Assembly: GCF_009730915.1 (NCBI RefSeq)
Contig: NC_052480.1
Coordinates: 3,224,001-3,288,000 of the forward strand
DNA: 64,000 bases
From: Dioscorea cayenensis subsp. rotundata
Lineage: Eukaryota > Streptophyta > Magnoliopsida > Dioscoreales > Dioscoreaceae
Direction: 5' to 3'
The notes under the pieces are model-generated. The model made no database searches, had not been told where the DNA came from, and saw only the letters and a list, made by a program, of their open reading frames with translations. Of the stretch, positions 29,548-45,145 are shown piece after piece (position 1 is the first letter of the stretch; every line of letters begins with the position of its first letter). The translations under genes were made by a program, and so were the position numbers.

Positions 29548-31146
29548 CCAATGGATAAAGATTTACATAAATACTCTATATACTAATAGATATTTTAACA
29601 ATAAAAATATAAGAGAGAAAATATTTCGTAGCATAAAAAAGGTATAATACTCGAATTGGTCATTTTACTTTTCTCTCTTTCCCTTTTGGTCCCTCTACTC
29701 AAAAATGCTCCCAACTAGTCATTTTACTCTTAAAAATGGTTATACTTAGTCCCTTCTACTGTAAAATAGGCCAATTAGTGGCTGTATTTTCAAGAGTAAA
29801 GGAACTAGATGGAAAGAGATTAAAGGTAGAGATTAAGTTGGACCATTTTCAGTAGAGGGATTAGTGGGGAGCGTTTACGGAAGATGGGTAGAAAAGAGAG
29901 AGAGAAAAAGTAGAAGGGACCAAATTCGAGTATTATCTGCAAATAAAAAGCGAAAAACATAAAAGTAGTGTTTGTTTACATGTATTTGGGTTTACTAGTA
30001 AACTGAAATTTAATTTTTTGAGTGAATTTCTAACCTTAAAGCAAGTTAAAGTACTCTCAAACCCATTTTTATTTATTTATTTATTTTTTTACCCAAACCG
30101 GTGTTGAAGAGCATTGTTCTTCTCTTCTAGGTGCTGATGTAGTTGATGATCGTTAAGCAAGGGCTCAATGAAAAAAATAATTTTTGAAGCTAGGGTTGGG
30201 TTGAGGTGGAGGAAAACGGATGGTGTGGGTGTGGTGAAAAATATTGATTACAAGAAATCTATCTATGAATAATTCTCTTTTCATTCTTTTAATTTGTCAC
30301 ATTTTAGAGTTGTTTTTTTTTATTTTTACTTGTCCATTACAATTTTTATGTAATATTAAATATTATTATTTTTTTGTATTTAATTTACTTCTATAACTTT
30401 CAATAAATTATATTCAACTATATATTTTTCAAAATATGTTTTACACAAGGATAATATTGAAAAGTTAGTATAATTTTTATAAATTTTAAGTTTTCAATTA
30501 ACATTAACTAATTTATTTTAATCAGTATGAATTAAATAAAATTAACGAAGGAGAGAGTATCATTTAATAATAATTTTAATATTTAATTTAATAATAATAA
30601 TAGCTTAAATAATTAATACAATTATGAAAGTTTTTAAAACAATATCTATATATTAAAATAATATTTTTTTTCTAATACCAATGCCAGATTAATTGACAAA
30701 CCACCAATTCATTATATGGAAGAGAAAATAGAACAGATCACTAGAAGTAAAACCTGACTAAAAAGAAAGTAAGAAAGGAAAGTATAGTATTTACAGGAAT
30801 AGTGCACACAAGAGCTAATTAACAAAGATTAGTGCCAACAGAGAAGGGGTTGTATGGTTCGCTTACCATCGGAACAAACTGCGCTTGATCGGGGAGATCT
30901 GGCTCGCTTGTGCCCGCAGCAAGTGGCTCGTCCGGCAAACCACTTCAAAAATAAATAAATAAATAATAAACCAACACAAAATTTTATTTTTTTTTATTTT
31001 AAAATTAAAATATTTATGATTATATATAGTGACTGAAACCCGATTCCACCAAACATTATCCTCTTCACGCGAGACAATCTCAAATTCCACGAAAAAAATC
31101 CATTTCTCCATCGTCGTGGCTCGAGCTCCAAATCTCATAGCAATTA
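29548..31146. other. Upstream region of B2, unit 2
   Basis: It starts abruptly at CAATGGATAAAGATTTAC and aligns with 7725-9319 before B1 and 50697-52110 before B3. It includes the shared LINE-tail relic (about 30670-30940) and the MITE 29641-29938. The latter is absent at this spot in the other two units. No gene is seen. Confidence 0.75.
29641..29938. mobile_element. Mutator-like MITE, copy 2
   Basis: It begins GGTATAATACTCGAATTGG and ends CCAAATTCGAGTATTAT, a good terminal inverted repeat. It is inserted within the ATAAAAAA stretch that is continuous in units 1 and 3. It is a non-coding relative of the copies at 8840 and 57390. Confidence 0.75.
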
Positions 31147-34278
<3,132 letters not shown>

Positions 34279-34309
34279 ACAAGTCTGATATACCTTCACA
34301 AACATATTG

Positions 34310-34835
34310 ATCACTAAGTTTGGTTTTGATGATGCTTTTAATTATAAAAAGTAGAAAGAGTTGTGTAGCTAGCACTGGAGAGATGTTTCCCTGAAGGGAT
34401 ATGTGTATATATATATATGTGTGTACTTTGAGAATGCTGGAGGTGCAATGCTTGATGCTGTTCTTATGAACATGAGGAACAATAGTTAGATATCAGCTTG
34501 TGAAATGATCTCACAGTGCATACTTGAACAATTTGATCAGGTGTGCAAAACTTCTTGTTTTTAGTCACCAAAAGATTAGCATGATATTGGATTCAATGTA
34601 GCTTATTATTTTGATCTCCATCCAAAGTTTCTGGAGGTGAGCATGCCATGCATTGAGAATGGAGAAATTATGCAACCATATATATCTATATATATTTATG
34701 AAGATAAGTAGTTGCGCTAAGAAAGACATGGACGCATACAAAATTGAAGTGATGGAAAATACCCTGGTGCTTTCACTGCACTATTTACGTGAAGAAATTG
34801 ATGTTGGGAAACAATTGACTGTATTAGATATATAA
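34310..34835 (+). pseudogene. Relic of an A-like reductase, last exon
   Basis: Directly after B2, a decayed copy of A exon 3 can be followed: [11 protein letters not shown], then [47 protein letters not shown] and finally GKQLTV near 34808-34828. Stops, shifts and a (TA)n insertion break it. It shows no intron between the DEK- and LKR-type positions, so it belongs to the intron-poor A lineage. It is non-functional. Confidence 0.82.
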
Positions 34836-37100
34836 TAAACACTCGGATGAATTATTAAATGAATGTCCTTGTCATCTTTCCCTTAATTTTAAATAACTAA
34901 ACAAGCTTGCCATGCGGTGATGTTGTGCATTTATTTATACATTCCTTTAAAATTATGCTCAAAAGCTCACTGACTGTCTTCGTCTCCTTCCAACGAAATA
35001 CTAAGAGAGCGTTTGGTTGTAAAAAATAGAAAAATAGAATTGAGAGGAATGGAAGAGTACGAAATACTAAGAGGGCGTTTGGTTGTAAAAAATAGAATTG
35101 AGAGGAATGGAAAGAGTAATGACAATGAAAAGATTAGAGAAAGAATATAAATAAAAACTATATTTAGTCGAAAGGATTGGAGATGTAGTTTATTGGGAAT
35201 GAAAAAAATGAAAAAAAAAATGATAAAATGACTGATATGCATAAAGTGAGAAAAAGTAAATTAATTATTATAAATAAATATTTAATTTCAATAGGTCATC
35301 AAATCTCAAAATTTTTTGTTAATATCATTAATTAGCAATTAATTAACTATAATAAAAACTAATTACATGTTTAAAAACATTTTAAATAAATAATTAAAGA
35401 AATTGTATTAACATCATTAATTAGTAATTAATCAACTATAATAAATAACTAATTAATGAAGAAATATTACTAATAATTAATAATTATTATTGATAAATAT
35501 TTAACTTTAATTATTAGTTATTATTAGTTCATTTTAATTATTAATTATTATTAAAATTATCTACTTAATTATTATATTTAATTAAATTATTATTATTAAT
35601 TAATAATTATCTTTAAAATTATTTATTTATTATTTAAATTAAATTATTATTTTAATTATTAAATAAAATTGTGAATTGGTCATTTACTCCCTAAAGAGGG
35701 GGGGGAGGAATAAGTTGGGAAAGATTGCTCACTCCCCACTTACTCCCCATTCACTCCTCGGGATAGTTTCATTGGTGGCCACAAATGTTTTTAAGTTATA
35801 ACGCTATGGCTACAAGTCTTTTTTTTCTAACCCGGTGGCCACAAAAGTTTTCTCCAGTGTACGAGAGCCACAAATGCTATTTTTATGAGGGTCATGTTTC
35901 GGTGAAAGTGACGAGGTGGCGTCCACCTCAACATATTAAATTCAAAACTGTATTTGACTTGGCAGTCCAGCACATGATCCTTTTAGGTTTTACTACGTGG
36001 CGAGTCCAGCTCATTTCCCGATCCATCTCGACCCTTCGATCCAACTAAGCCCCGCTCATCAAAAACTTCAGCCCCCTTTCTCTTCTCTTTGTCCCAAAAA
36101 CCCTTCTTGTCCGAGCTTCCTAAGCAAGTGTCCATTTTTCGATGGCGCGCCTCTCCGCCCTGTCATCTATTCCTCTCCATTGATCTCCACCGTTTTGCCA
36201 TCAGAAACCCTCGACCATCGCTACAGACAACATCATCCCGGAACGACGACTAAAGGTACCCATCTTCTTTCGTTTTTACTTCTTTATTGCAGTCCAAAGC
36301 TTAGACTACCCACCATTCTTGCAATTGCCTTCGATTTAGGCTATTACATCACGAGAACAATGAGTCCAGTAAAATATTAGATGAAGCCCCAAGTTTAAAG
36401 GACATTTACCATACATATCAGCTATATCAAAAGGACATTAATAAGTTATTAACAATCATTTAAAAGAACACATATTATTAGTGTCTAATAAAAATTTGAA
36501 GGTCGATAATAAGTTAAAAGAATATTTAAAAGGCCAATAATAGATTGAGAGAATGGAGGAGTAGAACCCCTATCATACACAAAGTAGGCTTATCTGAATA
36601 AAATGATTTTGAACTCTGAAAACATAGAAAAGTGGAAAATCCTTTACAAGAGGTGCATGTCTTACATATGAAATTATGCATGATTGATGTTGTGTAAATA
36701 TTCCAATTCTGGGAGTTTAAGATGCCTTGAACATGGATGTCGAAATTTAGCTTGATTGTTCCACACAGATGCAGGTGCAAGTGCAGGTGTAGGTATTTAG
36801 CTTGATTGTTCCACATATGAACTTGGATGCCTTGGTAGAATTTATTGGTCTAATATTTTTGAGATCAAATTTAGCATTAGAGGGAAGGATTTCTTGGATT
36901 TGGTAAGAAACTGAATGTATAGTTGCTTTCATAGAACAATTTATTATGTTGTTTCTTTAATTTGATTTTCATATTATGTTGTTTGATTTCATATTATCAA
37001 TTATGTCCTGGTTTAACTACGTCATAATTTTTTTTGGCTTGTTATCATCACTGGCCTAATATGGCAATTTTTTCATGTTTTTAAATTCAACAGGTCTGAT

Positions 37101-39545
37101 ATGGAAGGGGTGTTAAATAGTAATGTGCAATCATTACCTCATGTAGAAGAGGAGTTTGTTGATTCGATTATGATATGTCTTTTTGGTGATGAGAATTATC
37201 AAGAGGTCATGAATGAACAAAGGGAAAAAGTAGAGGCAAACAAGTCTGGTGACCTATCCTTCGCTACAAGCTAGTTGTGTAACACAAGGAGTTGGTGGTG
37301 GAGATGTAAGTGAATCAGAGAATGATGAATCTGATGAGCTATTGACAGAGTCTGATTCAAATGGTGAGGGTCATATTAGGTTTGCAGAATTTAATGAAGA
37401 AAAGGAATTGTACAACCCACGGTTAAGGGTTGGAATGGTGTTTAGGGATTTTGACCAACTCAAAAAAGCATGCAGAAACTGGGGGATTAAGCACAGATTT
37501 CAATTATGGTTCCCCCAAAATGACAAGAAGAGAGTTATTTGTGCTTGTCACAACAAGAAATGCTCATTTAGGATTTATGCAGCTCACATGAGCAAAGACA
37601 ATCCATCAGTGCAAATTAAGAGTGCAAATTTAGATCACTGTGTGGGAAGGTCTTTCAGTAATTTTTCATGTGACTTCAAGGTGACTTGCAACCAAATACT
37701 TTGACAAATTCAAGGCCGATCCAAATTGGAGCTATAATGGGATAATTAAACAAGTCAAGGATGACCAAGGTATCACAATATCTCACATGAAAGCTTGGAG
37801 AACAAAAAATTTGGCTATGAGGTGGGTTAATGGAGATGAGGCTGATCAGTACACAAAACTTAGCATGTATGCAGCTGAGCTTAGACAAAGTAATCCTGGG
37901 ACCACAGTAATTTTTGTGGAGGGATGAAGGTGTCTTTCAAGGATTCTATGTCTGCCTAAAGCCCCTAAAGGATGCATTTTGGTCAGGATGTAGGCCATTA
38001 ATAGGCTTTGATGGATGTTTTTTGAAAGGCATTTATGGTGGATAAGTTTTGTCAGCAATAGGGATTGATCCAAACGACTGCATATTTCCCCTTGCTTATG
38101 CAGTAGTTTTAACTGAGAGTAGACAGACTTGGACATGGTTCATGGAGCTTTTGAGGGATGATTTGGAGATATGGAATAGCAAATATATCACCATAATGAG
38201 TGATCGCCAAAAGGTAAATTTCCATGCTTAAAACAAATTCTATTTATGCTAGAAACTAATTTATCTTTGTTATGTACATGTAGGGCTTAAAAAGGGATGT
38301 TGAAGACATATTTCCAGATGCTGAACACAGAAATTGTGTTCGGCACATTTACACAAATTTCAGAGAGAAATTCAAAGGGAAAACCCTAAAAGATTATTTG
38401 TGGAATCTTTGCAAAGGGGCCACATATGTGCAAAGGTTCAACTATTGGCTTGGAGAAATAGAAAGAGAGCCTAGAAGCCGAGGAGATGGCTTGATCATCA
38501 AGACAGGCCCCATGCAAGGTGGACCGGGTCATTGTTCACAACTTCAAGCAAGTGTGATATTCTTCTCAACAATATTTGTGAGTGTTTTTAACGGTACATC
38601 CTTGATGCAAGGGATAAAGGGAATCATCACAATGCTTGAGATGATCAAGATGAAGGCGATGAGGAGAATATAAGGAGAAAATGTTGAAGTACAATGGGAA
38701 GATATGCCCAAAGATCCAAAAGAAGCTTGACAAGATGGAGGAGGAAAGCCATTGCTACACCCCAGAATTTTCAGGTGGACCCAAGGTCCAGATCATAGGT
38801 GTGGGGGGACCTTCATTGTTGACATGGTTGAAAATACTTGCACATGTAGAAGATGGGAGTTAACAGGGTTACCTTGCCCTCACGCAATCAGTGCTATATA
38901 TGGTAACAATCGAGCACGGAAGAATTTGTGCATGCGTGCTACATGGTGGATACATACATGAAGGTCTACCATCACTTCATAAACCCAACCAACAATGAAG
39001 AGCTTTGGCCAGAAGTAAATGATGGCACAAGAGTGATCCCACCACCAGTTGGGAGAAGAAAAAGGGGAAGGAGAGCAATAGCAAGGAGGAAAGAGGCTTA
39101 AGAAATTGAGAATGCCCAACATGCATCAAAATCCAGTGGTAATACTTCTGGGAAAGGCAAACAAAAATTAATTAGGAAGGGATTAAGCAAAGGGAGGTGT
39201 AGTGTATGTCATGCAATTGGCCATAACAAAAGGCATCATGAGAAAGTAAGTATTTTTTTTATTTATTTCAGTTCAGTTGAAATGCATTAGTTGAATGATT
39301 TTAAATATCAGCAATTTTTTTTTTTAAAATCTGTATTTTATGATGCCAGGGGATTGAGAATGCACCTACACATGCACCTTCAAGTGTTGGCCCAAAAAGA
39401 CAGAAATTACATCATGTAATGTTGTCATATAAAACCTATTTAATTATGAAAGCTAGTTTCTGTTGCATTAATTTATTTGAATCTTTGTTTGCTTTACAGA
39501 GGAGAAGTAATCAGGCAGTCAATCTAGAAGATGTCTCGAGTTGGT
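37101..39545 (+). pseudogene. MuDR-type transposase, broken
   Basis: This is a transposase of the Mutator superfamily in several frames. In order: an acidic N-terminus (SESENDESDE), a MuDR zinc-binding-like domain (MVFRDFDQLKKACRNWGI, CACHNKKCSF), a transposase core with GFDGCFLKGIYGG (first catalytic Asp) and IMSDRQKG (second Asp, split by a likely intron 38216-38282), then HRNCVRHIYTNF. A SWIM finger CTCRRWELTGLPCPHAI follows (about 38839-38889), with a CSVCHAIGHNKRHH knuckle near 39200. Frameshifts occur near 37250, 37705 and 37925; in-frame stops appear near 38043 and 38671. A segment after FNYWL seems deleted, probably including part of the core with the catalytic Glu. Confidence 0.85.
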
Positions 39546-39964
39546 AGTCACTGCAGTGCCAATTCACCAAGTCACCCCTTGATTTCATAGGCACCCATGA
39601 GTCTCAAACAAGGCAACCAAGTCAAATTACCGACAAAGGGCCGATGATTAAATGTCGAGCATAAGCAGTTCTTCACATGTTAGTGTGGCTAACATGGGAA
39701 ATGCGATCTATTGCACAATGCCACCTCAATCTCCAACAAGAAATAGGGCTTCTTCCTCGGTCATGCCTGATGGAAAGGAAATGGAATGTTTTGATGATGG
39801 AAAACTCTCTTGAAGTTTAAATTATGAACTTTGTGAACTAGTACTATTGTTATGAAGTTTCTTTTAAGCATTGTCAGTTATGTATTTTGTTGGATTTGTT
39901 ATGCTGAACCTTGTTGTAAGCACTAGAAACTATGCATTTAGTTGGCTTTGTTATGAATTGTGTT

Positions 39965-40520
39965 AATTTTTTCCCAGGATTTTGTAACCAGCAGATTTGT
40001 GCTGTGCACATTTACTCCCAGCTTGTGATGGAGATATGTATTATGCTAATTTTTTCCCCAGGATTCTGCAACTCAGCAGATTTATTTATTATGAAGTTTT
40101 TATTCTCAGGTTTCATTAGATTTGTATCATGCTATTTATTCCCAGGTTTCTGCAATTTAGTAGATTTGTATTGTGCACATTTATTCCCATGTTTCAGCAT
40201 GTTTGAATTGTTAAAATTTATTCTCAGGTTTCAACAAACTATATGGAGTAAATTTTTTCCCAGGATTTTGTAACTCAGCAGATTTGTGCTGTGCACATTT
40301 ATTCCCAGCTTGTGATGGAGATATGTATTATGCTAATTTTTCCCCCAGGTTTCTACAACTCAACAGCTTTATTTATTATGAAGTTTTTATTCTCAGGTTT
40401 CATTAGATTTGTATCATGCTAATTTATTCCCAGGTTTCTGCAGTTCAGTAGATTTGTATTGTGCACATTTATTCCCATCATGTTTCAGCAGGTTTGTAAT
40501 CTTAAAATTTATTCTCAGGA
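39965..40520. repeat. Tandem repeat, about 285-bp period
   Basis: Two diverged copies start ATTTTTTCCCAGGATTTTGTAA (about 39966 and 40251), each holding GCTGTGCACATTTA, GATGGAGATATGTATTATGC and TTTCATTAGATTTGTATC. Smaller sub-repeats built on TTCCCAGG also recur. It lies after the MULE transposase and is internal to that element. The 39932-40603 open frames come from this repeat. Confidence 0.75.
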
Positions 40521-42097
40521 TTTTGTCATCTGTTTGCAAAATCCTTGTTGTAAAAATTAGCACATTTTTTCCCTCAGTTTTGAAATCTGTTTGCAAATTT
40601 TGATACATACAAGTCTGCATACTTGTATTTCTTTAAAACTGTAAATTGATATTGATTTTTGGCATTATAAACTTGTATTTTTTTCGCGAGTTTCAACAAA
40701 CCATATGGAGAAAAAATTAGCATTACAAATCTCATGTGAAGAGTGACAAAATTGCACAACGGAAATAATAATTCAAGACAATCTCACAATCTCACAATAA
40801 CATAAATGAAGTACATTGAATATCTCACAATCTCACAAGCATTCATTCAAAACAAAGTTAAATTTCAATTTGACAATCATTTCACAAAGCCTTCTCAAAC
40901 CTAGAAAAACAAGATCAAATCCGGGAGTGATCGAGGCCGGCCGGAGTCATGCTCGAATCTAGTCGGAGTAGTACCCAAATCTTGTTGGAGAAATTGCTTA
41001 GTCTGACCAAGAGGAAGTCATACTAGGGCAGGTTCCCATCGTCTGGCCGGAGAGAACGATGCCCTAGCCCTAGTTTGATGAAGGGGGCGAGTTCCCATCG
41101 TCTGGCCGGAGAACGATGCCCTAGCCCTAGTTTGATGAAGGGGGCTGAGATGGACTGAAGGGGGCTGAGCTGGACTGCCACGTAGTAAAACCTAAAAGGA
41201 TCATGTGCTTTGGGATCGCCAAGTCGATACTGCTTTTGAATTTAATATGTTGAGGTGGATGCCACCTCGTCACTTTCACCGAAACTGACCCATAAAAAGC
41301 AGACATTTGTGGCCTCTCGTGCTACCGGAGAAAAGTTTTGTGGCCGCCGGGTTAGAAAAAAAAGACTTGTGGCCATAGCGTTATAACTTAAAAACATTTG
41401 TGGCCACCAATGAAACTATCCCTTCACTCCTCATTCACTCCTCTCTCATTCCTATTCATGGTCCAATCAAAGGTTTGAGATTACTCCATTTCTATTCCCA
41501 ATTCTAAGCATGTCAACCAAACACCTCTTAATTATTATAAATATACGTCACCTAAATTCATGTTGTTGATAATGGACACAAAAATTTAGACTATAATAGT
41601 TTCAATTATACAATTAGAATTAATTTCTCCTACCCCATTTATTATTTAACTAGACCTAATAAATTAAGTAGGAAATTAACAATATCAATAATCAATAATA
41701 AAAATAATAAAATAAAGAATCACAAAACACTAGATTTTTAACTTGGGAAAAACCATATGATTTCATCCAAATGAATAATCTCTACTACACCACTGTTATA
41801 ATAAAAAAAATGGTATTTTATTACTCAACCAAACCAAAGTTTAGAGGTTCTTTCTAACTCAATAATTGAGAGCTTATGGTGGATTCATATCTATCAAAAT
41901 GAATGAATAAATAAAGAATCTTCACTATGAAATTAAATGACAAAAATACATTGTTTTATCTAGCACACTTAAATAATAACATTATCAACATCACTGGTCA
42001 AGTTGATTTACAATAAACTTCGTTTTTGACAAAAACTATAACTTCAAATAAAAAAAATTGATTTAGAGAGATCTCACAAATAAAAAACATATTTAAA

Positions 42098-42305
42098 GCC
42101 AACGACCATTTGGTCTATTGGCATCGGGTCCCTTGTATAGGGTGTTCGCCTCGAGTGTCAAGCGTGGCTCTCCGAGTTCGATCCCCATCTCGCACAAGGT
42201 GAGGGCACGGTTCAATGATGAGTCACGGGCTCCCACGTGTTCGTCCCAGTCTTTGGTCATTGCCTTTTCTCATAATAATAAATATAAAAATAAAAAAATA
42301 AAAAT
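42098..42305 (+). mobile_element. tRNA-derived SINE
   Basis: This is a 0.2 kb element with a pol III B-box-like GAGTTCGATCCCC (about 42175-42187) and an A-box-like TGGTCTATTGG (42111-42121). It ends in an A-rich tail and is flanked by AAAAAACATATTTAAA on both sides. Units 1 (about 16386) and 3 (about 55866) show the empty site, AAATAAAAAACATATTTGAA. The tRNA-like head is too short and divergent to be a functional tRNA gene. Confidence 0.85.
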
Positions 42306-43447
42306 AAAAAAACATATTTAAAAATCAAAATTAGTTGTGTAAAGGTTGTTGAGAGGATTATGTGGTTGAAATTTTATTAAAATCAACCATCATATGACCA
42401 TCAATTAAGAACACAAACTCTCTATTTTTAATGTTTCTTTCTTGTGTTTTTTTGAAGACAAACCGGCCATATGAGAAAGAGATTTTTATTACATTTTTAT
42501 TTTAAAGTCAAATTAATTTTGTTAATTATAAGTTAATGGGCCACCACATGAGATGAAGCTAAAGTCAATAATTACCAAATAAATAATAAGTTATTTAAAA
42601 ATTTTGATCAAGAACTTAAAATCTAATTGAAAATTTATTAGAATTCAAATCCCGTTAGATACAATGATAATAATGGATCTTCAGTCGAGCACTCTATTCT
42701 CAGTCGAGCGCTCTATTCTCAATTGTGTTCATGTCTCTAACTACAGTTATTATATTTGTAAAAAAATAATAATAAAATAAAATAAAATAAAAGTTGTTGG
42801 CGCTACAAACAAAAGCCACCCAATTTGGAATGAGTTATTTTTTGAAAGTGAGAGGCTGCTGCTATGACACCAGAGTTTATCATGTGTTTTGGACAGAGAA
42901 GAAAGATCAAATCGGATCACATGTTGTTGTGTGCCTTCAGAATTATTTTAAAATAAAAGTTTTTTTTTTTTTTTAATTTTTGAAAGGCAAGACGCCGTAG
43001 ACAATGTGGACGGAAAATATGATCCACAAGTTTACATAAAAAATTTAAATAATATTTTATGTGCAATATTTCAAATTTCAACTCAAAATAATAAATTAAG
43101 AAATCTATTGTAAATGAAGTTTTAAAACTTCATTTTTATTTCTTACATGATATTGTTTATATGAAAGTTATCATATTTTTTTTTTTTTATTTTATTAATA
43201 GACTTCGGTAACTATATATATGAGTTGTTTTTCTCTATAGGAAAACTCACATAGTTAAGTTAATTTCATGATATAAAATTTTACATTTTTTATCTTTTGT
43301 GAAAGTTCTGTGTAAAAAATATCCCTCATTCTCCCCTCTAAAGTTGTATGGCGAGGGGTTTATTTTAAGAGATCAGCTAAGTTACCATAACTGAGTGCAC
43401 TTCCATAATTATTTATTATTTGTTTTGTCATTTGTCAACTTTATCAA

Positions 43448-43449
<2 letters not shown>

Positions 43450-43490
<41 letters not shown>
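43450..43490. repeat. (TA)n microsatellite
   Basis: This is a nearly pure run of about 20 TA units. The same point in unit 3 (about 58155-58165) has only a few units, so it expanded after duplication. Confidence 0.85.
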
Positions 43491-43495
<5 letters not shown>

Positions 43496-43534
43496 TTTAA
43501 CATCCACTTTAAGTCTTATATATATTGTTTATAA

Positions 43535-44146
43535 CAATGTTTTCAGACCCGGACCGGATCAGCCAGTCGGACTGGTTGACCTGGACCCGACCTTAAAACC
43601 AGTTCGGTTCAATATATAAAATCGGGATTGAACCGGCAACCTGGCCGATCGAATCGGTGACCCGGTGACCCAGTCGGGTCATCAGCCCGGGTCTGCACAA
43701 ATTTTTTTTAAAATTTCTTATTTTATTTTGTAATATACTAATGTAAAATTATAAAACTAAGGAAGGGAGAGACCAAGGGAACATTTTATATTTATTTTTT
43801 ATCGATTTCTTAGTTGTTTATTTCCTTAGTAAATATTTTTATGTTTTTCAATTAATTTTATACTAATTTATTTTTATGTTATTTGATGTATTTCACATTT
43901 TTAATGTGTTGTACTTCAATATTTATTTATGAAAAATACTTGCTTATTTTTAGAAGTCATGTTTAATTTTTTTAAATTTTTTATTCTTCAATTTGATTTT
44001 TTTTTATTTTATATAACTAAAATTTAGATTATTTTTAATAAGAATTATTGACCCCAGTTCAACCCCGATTCAACCTGGTTGAACCTCTCGACCTCTGACC
44101 CCTACTCTTCTTCAGGTCGATACCCGACCTGAGTCTGAGAACCTTG
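43535..44146. mobile_element. hAT-like MITE
   Basis: Ends CAATGTTTTCAGACCCGG and (complement) CAAGGTTCTCAGACTCAGG form inverted repeats. Flanks are GTTTATAA and GTTTATAG, an 8-bp duplication. Unit 3 near 58200 has the uninterrupted TATTGTTTACAGCATAGTTATGG. The ends are rich in GACCCGG-type motifs and the middle is AT-rich. No transposase is present. Confidence 0.8.
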
Positions 44147-45145
44147 GTTTATAGTAAAGCTATGGATTTTTTTTTACTTTTATTTCAATCGTTGTTTAGA
44201 AAAGCAATAAAGATACAGCTTTCCTCATTTTTCGAATAAATAAAAGTAAAAAACAAGCCAACTACTTTTTTTTCTTTTCAAAAACAATTGAAAATAAACA
44301 TGACATAGAATCTCAACACATTTCATTTTGCCCCTCAACCATTCTTTGCAGTACAATCTGGGTCAGAGTTGTTTTATATAATAAATAAATAAAAATTATT
44401 TTATTTTCGCAAGTAAAGTTGAAGATAATACGTGTAAGGTATTTTTTTAAACAAAAAAATGCAATTGGAATTGATATATACACAGGAATTAATTTTTTTT
44501 TATCTATTTATTTTTAATAATATTAATTATTTTTAATGATTGAACAAGCTATCTTTCATTTATTCCGTTTTACATTAAAAAGATAGTAACTCTTTCTTTT
44601 AGATCATTTCTCACATAATATTAATTGAGATATGTGGTTTGTTAATGTTACGGAAGAAACCACCATTTTGATTTTTAAAGTTTATATTTTAGTTTATTTT
44701 AAAATATTTCATGTTTAATGTATGATCTCCGGCCTTTCCTGCAAGACAAACAACCCTGACACACAAGTTTCAGGCTCAATTATAAGTATTGTGACTTCAT
44801 GATATTTGTCTCACCTGGATAGAAGAGCATTTTTGTGTATCGGTCCTAAGCTCAGCTGTTATTTTTTTTTATTTGTATTGACATGTTTCAGGCCCTGTAC
44901 TTTCCTGTTTGTTGGCTAATATTTTCACCCCAAGTGGACATGTGTTTTTCTCTCTTTACTTTTGTTATGTTTTAATAAATTTGAGATTTAGCTTTTTTTT
45001 AATATATATATCCTTGCTTCTTCCAAAATATTCTGGGGAATGTTTGTTACTACCCTCACATATTAACAAAACTCGATGTCATAATTATGTGTATAAATTA
45101 ATTGTTAAAGACTAGGTTAGATATATACAAACTCAATTTCACAAG
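44147..45145. other. Shared downstream segment, unit 2 (end)
   Basis: It aligns with 58205-59215 in unit 3 (marks: TTCTTTGCAGTACAATCTGGG, CCAAGTGGACATGTGTT). No gene is seen; the frame 44909-45115 is not kept in unit 3. Confidence 0.65.

Larger units (their letters stand above)
35760..41422 (+). mobile_element. Mutator-like element (MULE) with long TIRs
   Basis: This is a 5.66 kb element with inverted repeats of roughly 250 bp starting GGGATAGTTTCATTGGTGGCC at both ends. A perfect 10-bp duplication TTCACTCCTC lies at 35750-35759 and 41423-41432. It holds MuDR-type transposase remains (37101-39545), a tandem repeat (39965-40520) and a GC-rich inner right flank with a 60-bp duplication (about 41031-41147). 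It is inserted in the Tourist-like element, which is inserted in unit 2. The sharp TIRs and duplication mean it is fairly young, but the transposase is broken. Confidence 0.93.
35005..41528. mobile_element. Tourist-like element enclosing a MULE
   Basis: It begins GAGAGCGTTTGGTTG and ends CAACCAAACACCTCT, an inverted repeat, with TAA on each side (35002-35004 and 41529-41531), as in PIF/Harbinger Tourist elements. Without the nested Mutator element it is about 0.86 kb of AT-rich DNA. Near its left end a stretch GAAATACTAAGAG...GTTTGGTTG occurs twice (about 34995 and 35060). It carries no transposase of its own. Confidence 0.7.
41529..43534. other. Shared downstream segment, unit 2
   Basis: It aligns with 15843-16430 plus 20061-20592 (unit 1) and with 55410-58200 minus its insertions (unit 3). 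It carries the SINE at 42098 and a long (TA)n run at about 43450-43490. No protein-coding gene is seen. Confidence 0.75.

Noticed and set aside
35997..36380. 127-codon open frame at the left of the MULE
   Set aside because: It overlaps the inverted repeat edge and has no domain; probably leader sequence of the element.
39932..40603. Two similar open frames with FPGFC repeats
   Set aside because: They are translations of the 285-bp tandem repeat inside the MULE.
42104..42200. Possible tRNA gene (B-box GTTCGATCC)
   Set aside because: No cloverleaf can be built, and it has an A-rich tail and target duplications, so it is a SINE head.
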